A stretch of DNA of 64,000 nt. Source: JAWHTC01 sp032586155. GTDB taxonomy: Bacteria > Pseudomonadota > Alphaproteobacteria > Rhodobacterales > Rhodobacteraceae. Shown piece after piece: positions 18,453 through 27,898 of this stretch. Each line of letters begins with the position of its first letter. Position 1 is the first letter of the stretch. Where the stretch lies: NCBI RefSeq assembly GCF_032586155.1, contig NZ_JAWHTC010000004.1, positions 430,847-494,846 on the forward strand, written 5' to 3'. Under the pieces are notes generated by a model. It did no database searches and was not told the DNA's origin. It saw nothing but the letters and a program-made list of their open reading frames with translations. Position numbers and translations under genes: made by a program.

Positions 18453-18779
18453 TCACGTAACGCTGACAGTACCCTTCATGCCGGGATGCCATTTGCAGAA
18501 ATACTTGAACGTGCCTTTTTCGGCGAATCTGATGGAGCCGCTGGCGCCGCCAGAGAGGCTCTTGGTGCTCCAGCTCTTGTCGCGGGCGGTTGCGGTGTGC
18601 TCGAGCCCGTCCTCGTTCTTCCAGGTCACGGTGTCGCCGGGTTTGATGGTGATCTTGGCGGGTTTGAACTTGTTGCGCCGGATGGTGACTGTGTGGGTGG
18701 CGGCGTGGGCTGGGGTGGCCAATGCAAGGGGGGCGGTCGCAAAAAACGCTGTCGCTGTACGGCGGGAAATGGGTTTCAT
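18453..18779 (-). CDS. Exported cupredoxin (plastocyanin/amicyanin-like copper protein)
   Basis: The 108-residue protein has a signal peptide beginning MKPISRR and ending near AHA (residue 26), followed by one cupredoxin domain. The copper ligands are visible: His61 in GLEHTAT, then Cys95, His98 and Met101 in FCKWHPGMKG, a type-1 copper site. It should carry electrons in the periplasm. The twin arginines suggest Tat export but lack a full consensus. AGGAG precedes the ATG. The partner redox enzyme is not evident nearby. Confidence 0.9.
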   Translation of the reverse strand: MKPISRRTATAFFATAPLALATPAHAATHTVTIRRNKFKPAKITIKPGDTVTWKNEDGLEHTATARDKSWSTKSLSGGASGSIRFAEKGTFKYFCKWHPGMKGTVSVT

Positions 18780-18815
18780 AAATAGTCTCCTGTTTCGCGT
18801 ATTGCGGACAGGCTA

Positions 18816-19949
18816 TCACAGATCGGCGTGGAATTCCTCGACCAGGTGGCGGACCACCGCCTTCAAAGCGTCCTCGCGGGTGTATTCGGCCTCGATCGCA
18901 TCTTCGAACACGGCGCGCTGACGGTCGGCGGCGGTGCCCTGGGTCAGGATGTTGCGGGCGTTTTCAACCTCGGCCACGCAGCCCAGGGCCTCGGCATCCT
19001 GGGCGGTCAGTTCGATCATGTCGTCGATGGCCTGGGAAAACGGAATGATCTCGCCGGCGCCGAAGTCGATCAGCCCTTCGCGAATGCCATACCGCTGGGC
19101 CCGCCAGCGGTTTTCGGCAATCAGGAAGTTGTCGTAGAGCCGCCAGCGCTGGTTCTTCTGACGCAGCCGCCAGAGCATGCGCGACAGGGACTGGATCAGG
19201 GCGGCCAGGGTGAGGCAGGTTTCGAGCCGGGGCGACACGTCGCAGATGCGCGACTCAAGCGTCGGGTAGCGGTGCGAGGGGCGCAGGTCCCACCAGATTT
19301 TGGTGCTGTCTTCGATCAGGTCCAGATCAACCAGGGCGGCGACCGAGCGTTCATATTCGCCCCAGCCGTCCATTTTCGGCGGCAGCCCGGTGCGCGGCAG
19401 ATTGTCGAATACGGTGAGGCGATAGCAGGCCAGGCCGGTATCTTCGCCATACCAGAAGGGTGAGGAGCAGCTGAGCGCCAGAAGATGCGGCAGGAAATAG
19501 CTGAGCTGGTTCATCAGGTCGATCCTGAGCTCGTTATCTCCGATGCCGACATGGACGTGGTTGCCACAGATCAACAGGCGCCGAACCACGCCGCCGAGGT
19601 CATCGCGCAAGGAGTCATAGCGGTCCTTGCGGGTGTGGTGCTGTTGCCGCCAGTCCGAGAACGGGTGGCACGAGGCGGCGATGGGGGCGAGGTTGAAATC
19701 GCCCGCCACCTGGGCGACGGTTGACCGCAGGCGTTTAAGGTCTTCGCGCGCCTCGGCGACATTGGTGCAGACCTTGGAACCGATCTCGACCTGGCATTCG
19801 AGGAATTCGGGGCTGAACTGACCCTCCAACTCGGAGGCGCAGCGTTCCATCAATTCGGCCGGAGCCGGCGCAAGATCGAGGCTGTCGCGGTCGACGAGCA
19901 GGTATTCCTCTTCGATGCCGATGGTAAAATCGGGGGTGGATTGGGCCAT
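18816..19949 (-). CDS. YbdK-type carboxylate-amine ligase (GCS2 family)
   Basis: The 377-residue protein belongs to the glutamate-cysteine ligase family 2, YbdK subgroup. It has the ATP/substrate motif FTIGIEEEYLLVD near the N-terminus, the GNHVHVGIGD block and the basic RAQRYGIREGLIDF region near the C-terminus. E. coli YbdK has weak gamma-glutamylcysteine synthetase activity; the physiological reaction here is unknown. A strong AGGAGGTG ribosome-binding site precedes the ATG at 19949. It is divergent from the metallophosphoesterase gene. Confidence 0.9.
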   Translation of the reverse strand: MAQSTPDFTIGIEEEYLLVDRDSLDLAPAPAELMERCASELEGQFSPEFLECQVEIGSKVCTNVAEAREDLKRLRSTVAQVAGDFNLAPIAASCHPFSDWRQQHHTRKDRYDSLRDDLGGVVRRLLICGNHVHVGIGDNELRIDLMNQLSYFLPHLLALSCSSPFWYGEDTGLACYRLTVFDNLPRTGLPPKMDGWGEYERSVAALVDLDLIEDSTKIWWDLRPSHRYPTLESRICDVSPRLETCLTLAALIQSLSRMLWRLRQKNQRWRLYDNFLIAENRWRAQRYGIREGLIDFGAGEIIPFSQAIDDMIELTAQDAEALGCVAEVENARNILTQGTAADRQRAVFEDAIEAEYTREDALKAVVRHLVEEFHADL

Positions 19950-20163
19950 GCTGCACCTCCTGTCGGCTCGGAGCGGTTTGCGTGCGATGGGTCGAGTTCA
20001 ACAGGTCGGCGGGCGGATTTCAAGTCTGGCGGGGATCAGTTTCGACAGCCGGATCGTACGCGAGCGGAGAAATCGCGATTTCACGAACCATTCATGCTAG
20101 GCTTGTGGCATTGCGAACAGGCTTTGAACAAAGGCCATTTTGAAAAACGGATTGGAGATTGAA

Positions 20164-21498
20164 TTGTCGGTTACGAGACAAGTGGTTGGAATCCTGTGCG
20201 GTCTGGCCTTGGCCACCGGGGCAGCCGGGGCAAGCGACCAAGCCGCGTCGGTTCAATATGCCTGGGTTCAGCATGGCGGGCCGAGCGGCGCGGTGGTCCG
20301 GGCGATCAGCACGAGCAAGACCTGCCCGCAATTGAACCATGACGGGGAAGTCAGCAAAATGCATTTGCGCATGGATGCGCCGCCACACGGGTTCGAAGGG
20401 ATATATGTCTGCGAAGCCGGTATCGCGCAGACCGCGCAGGGGCTGAGCATCGGACCGGTTGCGTTGCCGCCACCGGCCAAGGTGTTGGACCGGGTGGCGG
20501 TGATCGGTGATACCGGGTGCCGGGTGAATTACGGAGAGGTGCAGAATTGTACCGGCGATGGCAATGGCCCGGCCTGGGATTACCAGGGGATCGCCGATGC
20601 GGCCGCCAAATCCAAACCGGACGTGGTGATCCACGTCGGTGACATGCACTACCGCGAACATACCTCGGCCTGCGGGCAGAGCTGCAAACACGAGAATATC
20701 GGCTTCAACTGGCACAGTTGGGAGGCGGATTTCTTTCACCCCTCGAAGACGCTGATGCAGGCGGCGCCGTGGATCATGGTGCGCGGCAATCACGAGGATT
20801 GCGGTCGGGCCTGGCGCGGGTGGTTTTACTTCCTGGATCCCAACCCGATGAGCCGCAGCACGTGGCCTTTGGATTGTCCGGCGGCCTCGGAAGGGGAAAA
20901 GTCGTGGTTCTATACTGATCCGTATTCGCTTGAATTTGATGGGGTCCGGGTGATCGTGATGGATAGTTCCTACATCGCCGATGACTACCATACACCGGAT
21001 CCTGCCACGGTGGCGCAATATGCGTCCGAATTTGGCATGGTCGAAGACATGGCCGGGCAGGACGCCAAGCCAAGCTGGTTGGTGACCCATCGGCCGTTCT
21101 GGGCGGTGGCCAGTTGGGGCACATCAAACGCCGGGCCGACCGATGCGACATTGCAGGCGGCCCTGGCGGCCAGCACACAGGGCAAGCTGCCGGACAATGT
21201 GAAGGTGACGCTGGCGGGGCATATCCACCTGATGCAGAGCCTGAGCTTTGCCGATGGGCGGCCGCAGCAGATGGTGTTTGGCAACAGCGGTACCAAACGT
21301 GACCCGGGGTTGGCCGATAACGGGCAGCTGCATGCCAATGTGGTGCGTGCTTTGGCCCGGCTGGGCGTGGCGCAGACGGGTTTTGCCTGGTCCGAGACCT
21401 TTGATTTCGGGCTGATCACACCGGATGCCAACGGCTGGACAGCCGCGGTGAAGGCCAAAGATGGCAGCACGATTGCCAGTTTCCCGATCCAGAAGTAG
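20164..21498 (+). CDS. Secreted metallophosphoesterase
   Basis: The 444-residue protein has a signal peptide (about residues 1-23, ending GAAGA) and a calcineurin-like phosphoesterase domain. The dinuclear metal motifs appear in order: VIGDTGC, HVGDMHY, VRGNHEDC and GHIHLMQ. It probably acts in the periplasm or outside the cell on phosphate esters. The start TTG 20164 was chosen because GGAG lies 6 bp upstream and a clean signal peptide results; TTGs at 20140 and 20152 are in frame but add a charged extension. No phosphate-regulon genes are adjacent. Confidence 0.88.
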   Translation: MSVTRQVVGILCGLALATGAAGASDQAASVQYAWVQHGGPSGAVVRAISTSKTCPQLNHDGEVSKMHLRMDAPPHGFEGIYVCEAGIAQTAQGLSIGPVALPPPAKVLDRVAVIGDTGCRVNYGEVQNCTGDGNGPAWDYQGIADAAAKSKPDVVIHVGDMHYREHTSACGQSCKHENIGFNWHSWEADFFHPSKTLMQAAPWIMVRGNHEDCGRAWRGWFYFLDPNPMSRSTWPLDCPAASEGEKSWFYTDPYSLEFDGVRVIVMDSSYIADDYHTPDPATVAQYASEFGMVEDMAGQDAKPSWLVTHRPFWAVASWGTSNAGPTDATLQAALAASTQGKLPDNVKVTLAGHIHLMQSLSFADGRPQQMVFGNSGTKRDPGLADNGQLHANVVRALARLGVAQTGFAWSETFDFGLITPDANGWTAAVKAKDGSTIASFPIQK

Positions 21499-21522
21499 CG
21501 CGGTGTCGGCCGGCGCTCTGCG

Positions 21523-21939
21523 TTACAGACATGCCCGCAGCTCATCCATGGAACGCGCCGGGTAACCGCACCAGTCGAGTGCCTCGCGGGCCGAGCGGGT
21601 GACCAGAATGCGGTAATGCGGGTTGTCTCCATAGGCCAGTTCGAACATCCGGGCCATGCCGAAGGTGAGGTCACGCGGGGCGTAAAGCGCGGCATGGGTG
21701 ATCATGGGTTGGGCGGCATAGCTGGCATAGGTCATCGCGACCAACGCCGTCATCTGGGGATAGTCCATGTCGACATCGACAACCGCTTCGAGGTCGAAAA
21801 TCTGGGTCTGGCCCGGTGTATAGGCGGGGTTGTCCAGATAACGGGCATAGCTGTCACGAAGGTCGGCAAGAGTGATGCAGCCAATGCCTCTGGCATATAC
21901 GGTTCTGCAATCCGGTAAGATGGCCAGTTCAAATGGCAT
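21523..21939 (-). CDS. Conserved hypothetical protein, paralogue of the next gene
   Basis: The 138-residue cytoplasmic protein has no motif I can name. It alternates predicted strands and helices and shares the pattern aLYAPxDLTFGMARMFE...RxxxEALDW with the neighbour at 22050-22445, so the two are probably tandem paralogues. The fold may be STAS/SpoIIAA-like (inference only). ATG 21939, with AAGGTGA upstream, is preferred over a GTG at 21948 that has no room for a ribosome-binding site. Confidence 0.7.
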   Translation of the reverse strand: MPFELAILPDCRTVYARGIGCITLADLRDSYARYLDNPAYTPGQTQIFDLEAVVDVDMDYPQMTALVAMTYASYAAQPMITHAALYAPRDLTFGMARMFELAYGDNPHYRILVTRSAREALDWCGYPARSMDELRACL

Positions 21940-22049
21940 TAGGGTCACCTTTCAAATCAGCGTAGCGATAAGGTGGTTGAATTACAACCTTGCGTTGCAT
22001 TCGGCGGATGTCAATGTAATCGGCTGCCGCAGCTGCCCCTGGGGTTGGG

Positions 22050-22445
22050 TCAGGCACCTCTGTCGACGGTGCAGACCCAGGCGATCGCATCGTCAAGATC
22101 GTCAAACAGCCGGGTGACCACCACGTTCGACGTCTCGGTCAGGTTTTCGAAAATGCGTGCAAGGCCAAAGGTGGTATTGTCAGGGGCGAAGATGGCGCAA
22201 CGCAGCCCGGTTTCAGTCTCGGCATAGGCCCGGGAAAACAGCGAAAAGACCGAGAAAAAGTCGGCGAACCCGGCATCGGTGCCGGTCATGTCGCTGAGAT
22301 CCGCGAGATGCGGAAGGGCGGGATCGAAATCGGAAGAGGCGCGGAAGGTGTTGAACATGTCCTTGATCTCGGCAGCTGTGATGGCGCCCTGATAGTGGAC
22401 ATGGATATAGGCCTGATCGGGAAGGATTTCGTAATGGGTGGGCAT
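22050..22445 (-). CDS. Conserved hypothetical protein, paralogue of the preceding gene
   Basis: The 131-residue protein has the block AIFAPDNTTFGLARIFENL followed by VVVTRLFDDLDDAIAWV. This lines up with YAPRDLTFGMARMFEL and ILVTRSAREALDWCG in the gene at 21523-21939. The N-terminal half (MPTHYEILPDQAYIHVHYQG, then AEIKDMFN) fits a small sensory or regulatory STAS-like domain, but no function is known. The two genes lie 110 bp apart on the same strand. Confidence 0.7.
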   Translation of the reverse strand: MPTHYEILPDQAYIHVHYQGAITAAEIKDMFNTFRASSDFDPALPHLADLSDMTGTDAGFADFFSVFSLFSRAYAETETGLRCAIFAPDNTTFGLARIFENLTETSNVVVTRLFDDLDDAIAWVCTVDRGA

Positions 22446-22503
22446 TGGTCGTGGGTTTGCTTTCGCATTGGTTATTGTGTTGGGGTGATAGAATGGCCGA
22501 ACA

Positions 22504-22534
22504 CAAAAACACCCGCCGATTGAATCGGCGGGTG
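22504..22534 (-). terminator. Intrinsic terminator of mmsA
   Basis: On the minus strand CACCCGCCGAT, a 3-nt loop and the perfect 11-bp complement are followed by TTTTTGTG. It lies 44 bp beyond the mmsA stop. Confidence 0.93.
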
Positions 22535-22578
22535 CAATCTAGTCTGTTTTTCCGGCGTGTCGAACCGGAAATTTTGTC

Positions 22579-24078
<1,500 letters not shown>

Positions 24079-24159
24079 GGGGGTCTCCTCCGATCAGGTC
24101 TGCGTGGAGTTTAGTCTTGCGGAATTGCCCGGAAAAGAGGCAAGGTTTCAAAAGATGTT

Positions 24160-24173
24160 TTGCAAAAATGCAA
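24160..24173. promoter_or_regulatory. Candidate LysR operator in the mmsA/LysR divergent region
   Basis: TTGCA-N4-TGCAA is a perfect inverted repeat ten bases before the LysR start and about 80 bp from mmsA. The T-N-A dyad form fits LysR-type binding sites. Which regulator binds is inferred from position only. Confidence 0.45.
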
Positions 24174-24183
24174 AGAGACGGAA

Positions 24184-25080
24184 ATGAAGCCGCAATGGGA
24201 TGATCTGAAAGTCTTTTTGGCCGTGGCGCGGGCGGAATCCCTGTCCGGGGCCGGAAAACGGTTGAAAATGGACCCGGCCACGGTGGGGCGCAGGATTGCC
24301 CGGCTGGAAGAGGCAATGGGGGTGCCACTGTTTTCCAAATCGCCGACGGGATACGTGATGACGCAAGAGGGCGAGCGGCTGATGCCGCATGCGGTGCGGG
24401 CAGAACAGGCGCTTGAAGCGGCGGAAACCGAGATGGCCGGGCAGGGCGGCGCACTCAGCGGTCAGATCCGACTGGGGGCGCCCGATGGCAGCGCCAACTT
24501 CCTGCTGCCGCAGGTCTGTTCAGAGATCGCAGCCGCCAATCCCGAGCTGGAAATCCAGATCGTGGCGCTGCCGCGGGTGTTCAACCTCAGCAAACGCGAG
24601 GCGGACATGGCGATCATGGTCAGCCGCCCCGAGACCGGGCGGCTGCTGGTCAGCAAACTGACCGATTACAAGCTGCATCTGGCGGCGGGGACGGATTACC
24701 TGCGCCGCAACGGGCCAATCAACACAATGGAGGACCTGAAGGATCATCGGATCGTGGGGTACATCCCGGACATGATCTTCGACAAGGAGCTCGACTATCT
24801 GCATGACAAGGCCTTTGACCGGGTGCAGCTGGCCAGCAATTCGGTTTCCGTTCAGATCAACTGGATCCGGCAGGGTGGAGGAGTCGGGGTGGTGCATGAT
24901 TTTGCGCTTCCGGCCGTGACCGGGGTGAAAAAAGTGCTGACCGATCAGTTCAGCCTGACCCGTAGTTTCTATCTGGTGCGCCACGAGGATGACCGGCGGC
25001 TGGAGCGGCTCAATCGTTTTGCGGCGCTTCTGAGTGACGGGGTGCGGCGCGAAGTGGCGCGGTTGGAGCGCTTGGCGTAA
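24184..25080 (+). CDS. LysR-family transcriptional regulator, candidate regulator of mmsA
   Basis: The 298-residue protein has an N-terminal helix-turn-helix (LKVFLAVARAESLSGAGKRL, then DPATVGRRIARLEEAMGVPLF). The C-terminal part is a LysR substrate-binding domain (about residues 90-290). It is divergent from mmsA across a 105-bp region, the usual arrangement for a LysR regulator and its target. ATG 24184 after GAGACGGAA was chosen; an in-frame TTG at 24160 lies inside the inverted repeat. The effector is unknown but may be a valine-pathway intermediate. Confidence 0.9.
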   Translation: MKPQWDDLKVFLAVARAESLSGAGKRLKMDPATVGRRIARLEEAMGVPLFSKSPTGYVMTQEGERLMPHAVRAEQALEAAETEMAGQGGALSGQIRLGAPDGSANFLLPQVCSEIAAANPELEIQIVALPRVFNLSKREADMAIMVSRPETGRLLVSKLTDYKLHLAAGTDYLRRNGPINTMEDLKDHRIVGYIPDMIFDKELDYLHDKAFDRVQLASNSVSVQINWIRQGGGVGVVHDFALPAVTGVKKVLTDQFSLTRSFYLVRHEDDRRLERLNRFAALLSDGVRREVARLERLA

Positions 25081-25178
25081 CCGCTCGGACTCACACTGTG
25101 GTTGATCCTGTGGCTTGACAGATTGCCGCATCCCGGCGACGGTTGGGATATTAAACAACAAAAACCGGAGGATGGCCG

Positions 25179-25613
25179 ATGCTCGTGCACCAGATCTTGA
25201 AATCCAAGGGCGATGCCCGCGTGATTACCGTGGCGCCGGGGACGTCGGTGTCCGAGGCGGCGCAGATCCTGGCCGAGCGCCGGATCGGCGGGTTGGTGGT
25301 GTCCGAGGATGGCAAGACGGTCAGCGGCATCATCTCGGAACGCGATATCGTGCGCTCCCTGGCGTTGCGCGGCGCGGTCTGTCTGGACGAGAAGGTCGAC
25401 CAGATGATGACCCGTAACCCGGTGAGCTGCGGCAAGGGCGAAAGCGCCGACGAGGTTCTGGAAAATATGACCAATGGCCGGTTCCGCCACATGCCGGTGG
25501 TCGAGGGCGACGAGCTGGTCGGGATTGTCACCATCGGGGACGTGGTCAAGGCACGGATGGACGAACTGTCGATGGAGAAAAACGCGCTGGAAGGCATGAT
25601 CATGGGGCATTGA
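25179..25613 (+). CDS. Two-CBS-domain protein
   Basis: The 144-residue protein is made almost entirely of two CBS domains (about residues 8-62 and 75-128). Repeats read VAPGTSVSEAAQILAERRIGGLVV with GIISERDIV, and MTRNPVSCGKGESADEVLENM with HMPVVEGDELVGIVTIGDVV. Such stand-alone pairs bind adenine nucleotides and sense energy state. GGAGGATGGCCG precedes the ATG. It is a single gene upstream of coaD, with 109 bp between them. Confidence 0.93.
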   Translation: MLVHQILKSKGDARVITVAPGTSVSEAAQILAERRIGGLVVSEDGKTVSGIISERDIVRSLALRGAVCLDEKVDQMMTRNPVSCGKGESADEVLENMTNGRFRHMPVVEGDELVGIVTIGDVVKARMDELSMEKNALEGMIMGH

Positions 25614-25722
25614 GCCCCTGTTTGTGGCGGCACATTCGTAGAAATACGAACTTGTATTTGATTGCGTGATACTGCATTGCAGCGTAAGAATATTACGCAG
25701 CCGCAGAAAACAGGAAAAGCCC

Positions 25723-26217
25723 ATGCGCGTCGGACTTTACCCCGGAACCTTTGATCCGATCACGCTGGGTCATACCGATATCATCCGCCGGTCGGCCACG
25801 CTGGTGGATCGGCTGGTGATCGGGGTGGCAATCAACCGCGACAAGGGACCGTTGTTCAGCCTGGAAGAACGGGTTGAGATGATCGAGGCGGAATGTGCCC
25901 ATCTGAGCCGCGAAACCGGCACCGAGATCGTGGCGCACCCGTTCGAGAATCTGTTGATTGACTGTGCCAAGGATGTCGGTGCGCAGATCATTGTGCGCGG
26001 ATTGCGCGCGGTGGCGGATTTCGAATACGAGTTCCAGATGGTCGGGATGAACCGGGCGCTGGATGACAGTGTCGAGACGGTGTTTCTGATGGCCGATGCA
26101 CGGCGCCAGGCAATCGCATCGAAGCTGGTGAAAGAGATTGCCCGGCTGGGAGGGGATGTCTCGAAATTCGTCCCCGAGGCGGTGAATGCGAAACTGCTGG
26201 CCAAGTTGGGACGGTAA
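25723..26217 (+). CDS. coaD: Phosphopantetheine adenylyltransferase
   Basis: The 164-residue enzyme transfers AMP from ATP to 4'-phosphopantetheine, the penultimate step of coenzyme A synthesis. The nucleotidyltransferase signature LYPGTFDPITLGHTDII is at the N-terminus and GLRAVADFEYEFQMVGMNR is in the middle. The ATG at 25723 with AGGAAA upstream gives the family start MRVGLYPGTFDP; the longer frame from 25666 adds residues unlike the family. The gene stands alone before the gap region. Confidence 0.95.
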   Translation: MRVGLYPGTFDPITLGHTDIIRRSATLVDRLVIGVAINRDKGPLFSLEERVEMIEAECAHLSRETGTEIVAHPFENLLIDCAKDVGAQIIVRGLRAVADFEYEFQMVGMNRALDDSVETVFLMADARRQAIASKLVKEIARLGGDVSKFVPEAVNAKLLAKLGR

Positions 26218-26266
26218 GCCGGTTGTTGTTGGCCTGAAGCAGCCATTCGAAAACCCCGTCGCACGT

Positions 26267-26318
26267 CTTCCTTTTGCCAGAAATATCCCGGGGGGTCTGG
26301 GGGGCAGCGCCCCCCAGC
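26267..26318 (-). repeat. Dispersed intergenic repeat, copy 1 (reverse orientation)
   Basis: Read on the minus strand it has a GGGGGG...CCCCCC hairpin followed by CCCGGGATATTTCTGGCAAA and AGGAAG. The same core occurs at 27735-27784 and 47104-47151, in both cases between genes. Confidence 0.8.
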
Positions 26319-26370
26319 CGGTCGGATTGCGAAGCAATTCGAAAGTCTGCTTCAGTCCAAAAGAGGACCC

Positions 26371-26514
26371 TCAGCGCCAGAAGGCCATCCACTCGATCAT
26401 GTCTGCCATCTTGCGCAGCAGAAAAAGGATGCTTTCCCCACCATTCAGGAAGCTGTCGAGCCCGAGAAGCCCCAGAATCAGCAGTCCGAGAATGATGGCA
26501 ATCTGGTTGGTCAT
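26371..26514 (-). CDS. Small single-span membrane protein (47 aa)
   Basis: The 47-residue product (MTNQIAIILGLLILGLLGLD, then a short helix ending LIxWMAFWR-like) has one membrane segment at about residues 4-20 and an amphipathic tail. Similar tiny proteins are common in Rhodobacterales. It lies downstream of gap on the same strand but beyond a terminator, with the ATG at 26512-26514. Function is unknown. Confidence 0.65.
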   Translation of the reverse strand: MTNQIAIILGLLILGLLGLDSFLNGGESILFLLRKMADMIEWMAFWR

Positions 26515-26528
26515 GGATACCCCGGTAC

Positions 26529-26561
26529 AAAAAAACCTGCCGGGGGTATGCCCCAGCAGGT
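26529..26561 (-). terminator. Intrinsic terminator of gap
   Basis: On the minus strand ACCTGC-T-GGGG arms pair with CCCC-GGCAGGT around a 4-nt loop (one mismatch), followed by TTTTTTTG. It lies 30 bp beyond the gap stop. Confidence 0.9.
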
Positions 26562-26590
26562 CGATTTTCACAAGGCGCTGGCCGAGGTGC

Positions 26591-27586
26591 TCAGAGTTTG
26601 CCCATCGCAACGGCGACGTCGGCCATGCGGCAGGAGAAGCCCCATTCGTTGTCATACCAGGCCAGAACCCGCACGAGGCGGTTGCCCATGACCTTGGTCT
26701 GGGCCGGGGCGAAGATTGAGCTTTCCTCGGAATGGTTGAAGTCGATCGACACCAGCGGGGCCTCCTCATAGCCCAGAACGCCCTTCATCGAGGTGGCGGC
26801 GGCTTCGGCCATCACCGCGTTGATGTCGTCGACGGTGACGTCCCTGGATGCCGTGAAGGTCAGGTCCACGGCCGAGACGTTGGGGGTGGGAACGCGAATG
26901 GCGCTGCCGTCGAGCTTGCCGTTGAGTTCCGGCAGAACCTCGCCAAGCGCCTTGGCGGCACCAGTGGAGGTCGGGATCATCGACATGGCGGCGGCGCGGG
27001 CGCGGTAGAGGTCCTTGTGGCGGCGATCGAGCGTCGGCTGGTCGCCGGTATAGGCGTGGATCGTGGTCATGATGCCCGATTCAATGCCAACCGTATCATT
27101 GAGGACCTTGGCAACGGGGGCCAGGCAGTTGGTGGTGCACGACCCGTTCGAGATCATCACGTCTTCGGCGGTCAGCTGGTCGGTGTTGACCCCAAAGACG
27201 ATGGTCTTGTCGACATTCTTGCCCGGGGCCGAGAGCAGCACCTTCCTGGCGCCGTTCCTGATATGGGCGTTGGCCTTGGTGCCGTCGTTGAATTTGCCGG
27301 TGCATTCCAGCACAACATCGCAGCCCGACCAGTCAAGTTCGTCCATGTCATAGGTCGAGAACATCTGGATGTCGCCTCGACCAAGGTTCAGGGTGCCGTC
27401 GCCGATGGTGACTTCGCCGGGGAAGCGGCCATGCACGCTGTCATACTTGATCAGATGGGCAGCGGAGTCGATCGGGCCGGTGGCGTTCAGCTTGACGACC
27501 TCGATATCGTCGCGGGTGGCGGCGATGTGGCTGAGGGTGCAGCGGCCGATGCGGCCAAATCCGTTGATGCCAACTTTGATGGTCAT
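26591..27586 (-). CDS. gap: Glyceraldehyde-3-phosphate dehydrogenase, type I
   Basis: The 331-residue NAD(P)-dependent enzyme oxidises and phosphorylates glyceraldehyde 3-phosphate. It has the Rossmann start IKVGINGFGRIGR, the catalytic-cysteine block SNGSCTTNCLAP, the DRRHKDLYRARAAAMSMIPTS region and a C-terminal NEWGFSCRMADV. The ATG at 27586 after AGGAGC gives the canonical N-terminus; the longer frame from 27757 runs through repeat DNA and is rejected. It is monocistronic and on the same strand as tkt, from which it is separated by an accessory-looking block. Confidence 0.96.
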   Translation of the reverse strand: MTIKVGINGFGRIGRCTLSHIAATRDDIEVVKLNATGPIDSAAHLIKYDSVHGRFPGEVTIGDGTLNLGRGDIQMFSTYDMDELDWSGCDVVLECTGKFNDGTKANAHIRNGARKVLLSAPGKNVDKTIVFGVNTDQLTAEDVMISNGSCTTNCLAPVAKVLNDTVGIESGIMTTIHAYTGDQPTLDRRHKDLYRARAAAMSMIPTSTGAAKALGEVLPELNGKLDGSAIRVPTPNVSAVDLTFTASRDVTVDDINAVMAEAAATSMKGVLGYEEAPLVSIDFNHSEESSIFAPAQTKVMGNRLVRVLAWYDNEWGFSCRMADVAVAMGKL

Positions 27587-27734
27587 GAGGTGCGCTCCTG
27601 TGGGAATAATCCTGAACTTGGCGCTGTCTTTAGAGGGGATTGTCCCGCGCTGGTAGGGGGGATTTGGCATTGATAGCGGTAACTTGGAGGGGGTTGCGCT
27701 AACAGTTACGCCGGTTGTGGTGGCGGAGAGGGCA

Positions 27735-27784
27735 GCAGCGGGGGCCAGCCCCCGCACCCCCGGGATATTTTCGGCAAAAGGAAG
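27735..27784 (+). repeat. Dispersed intergenic repeat, copy 2
   Basis: GGGGGCCAGCCCCC hairpin, then CCCCGGGATATTTTCGGC and AAAAGGAAG. It lies in the 312-bp gap between gap and the MttB-like gene. The rest of that gap (27587-27734 and 27785-27898) shows no gene. Confidence 0.85.
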
Positions 27785-27898
27785 TGTTGGGTTGGGCTTG
27801 ACGGTTGCCGGGGTGGGGGACTAGCGTTCAGGCGCTCAAGTGGGCCCGCAGTGAGCCGAAACGGTGTGTGCCATTCTCGAATGTCGAAGGAGGATGTC

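Noticed and set aside
17491..18921. Plus-strand 476-aa open frame
   Set aside because: Antisense of the isobutyryl-CoA dehydrogenase and cupredoxin genes.
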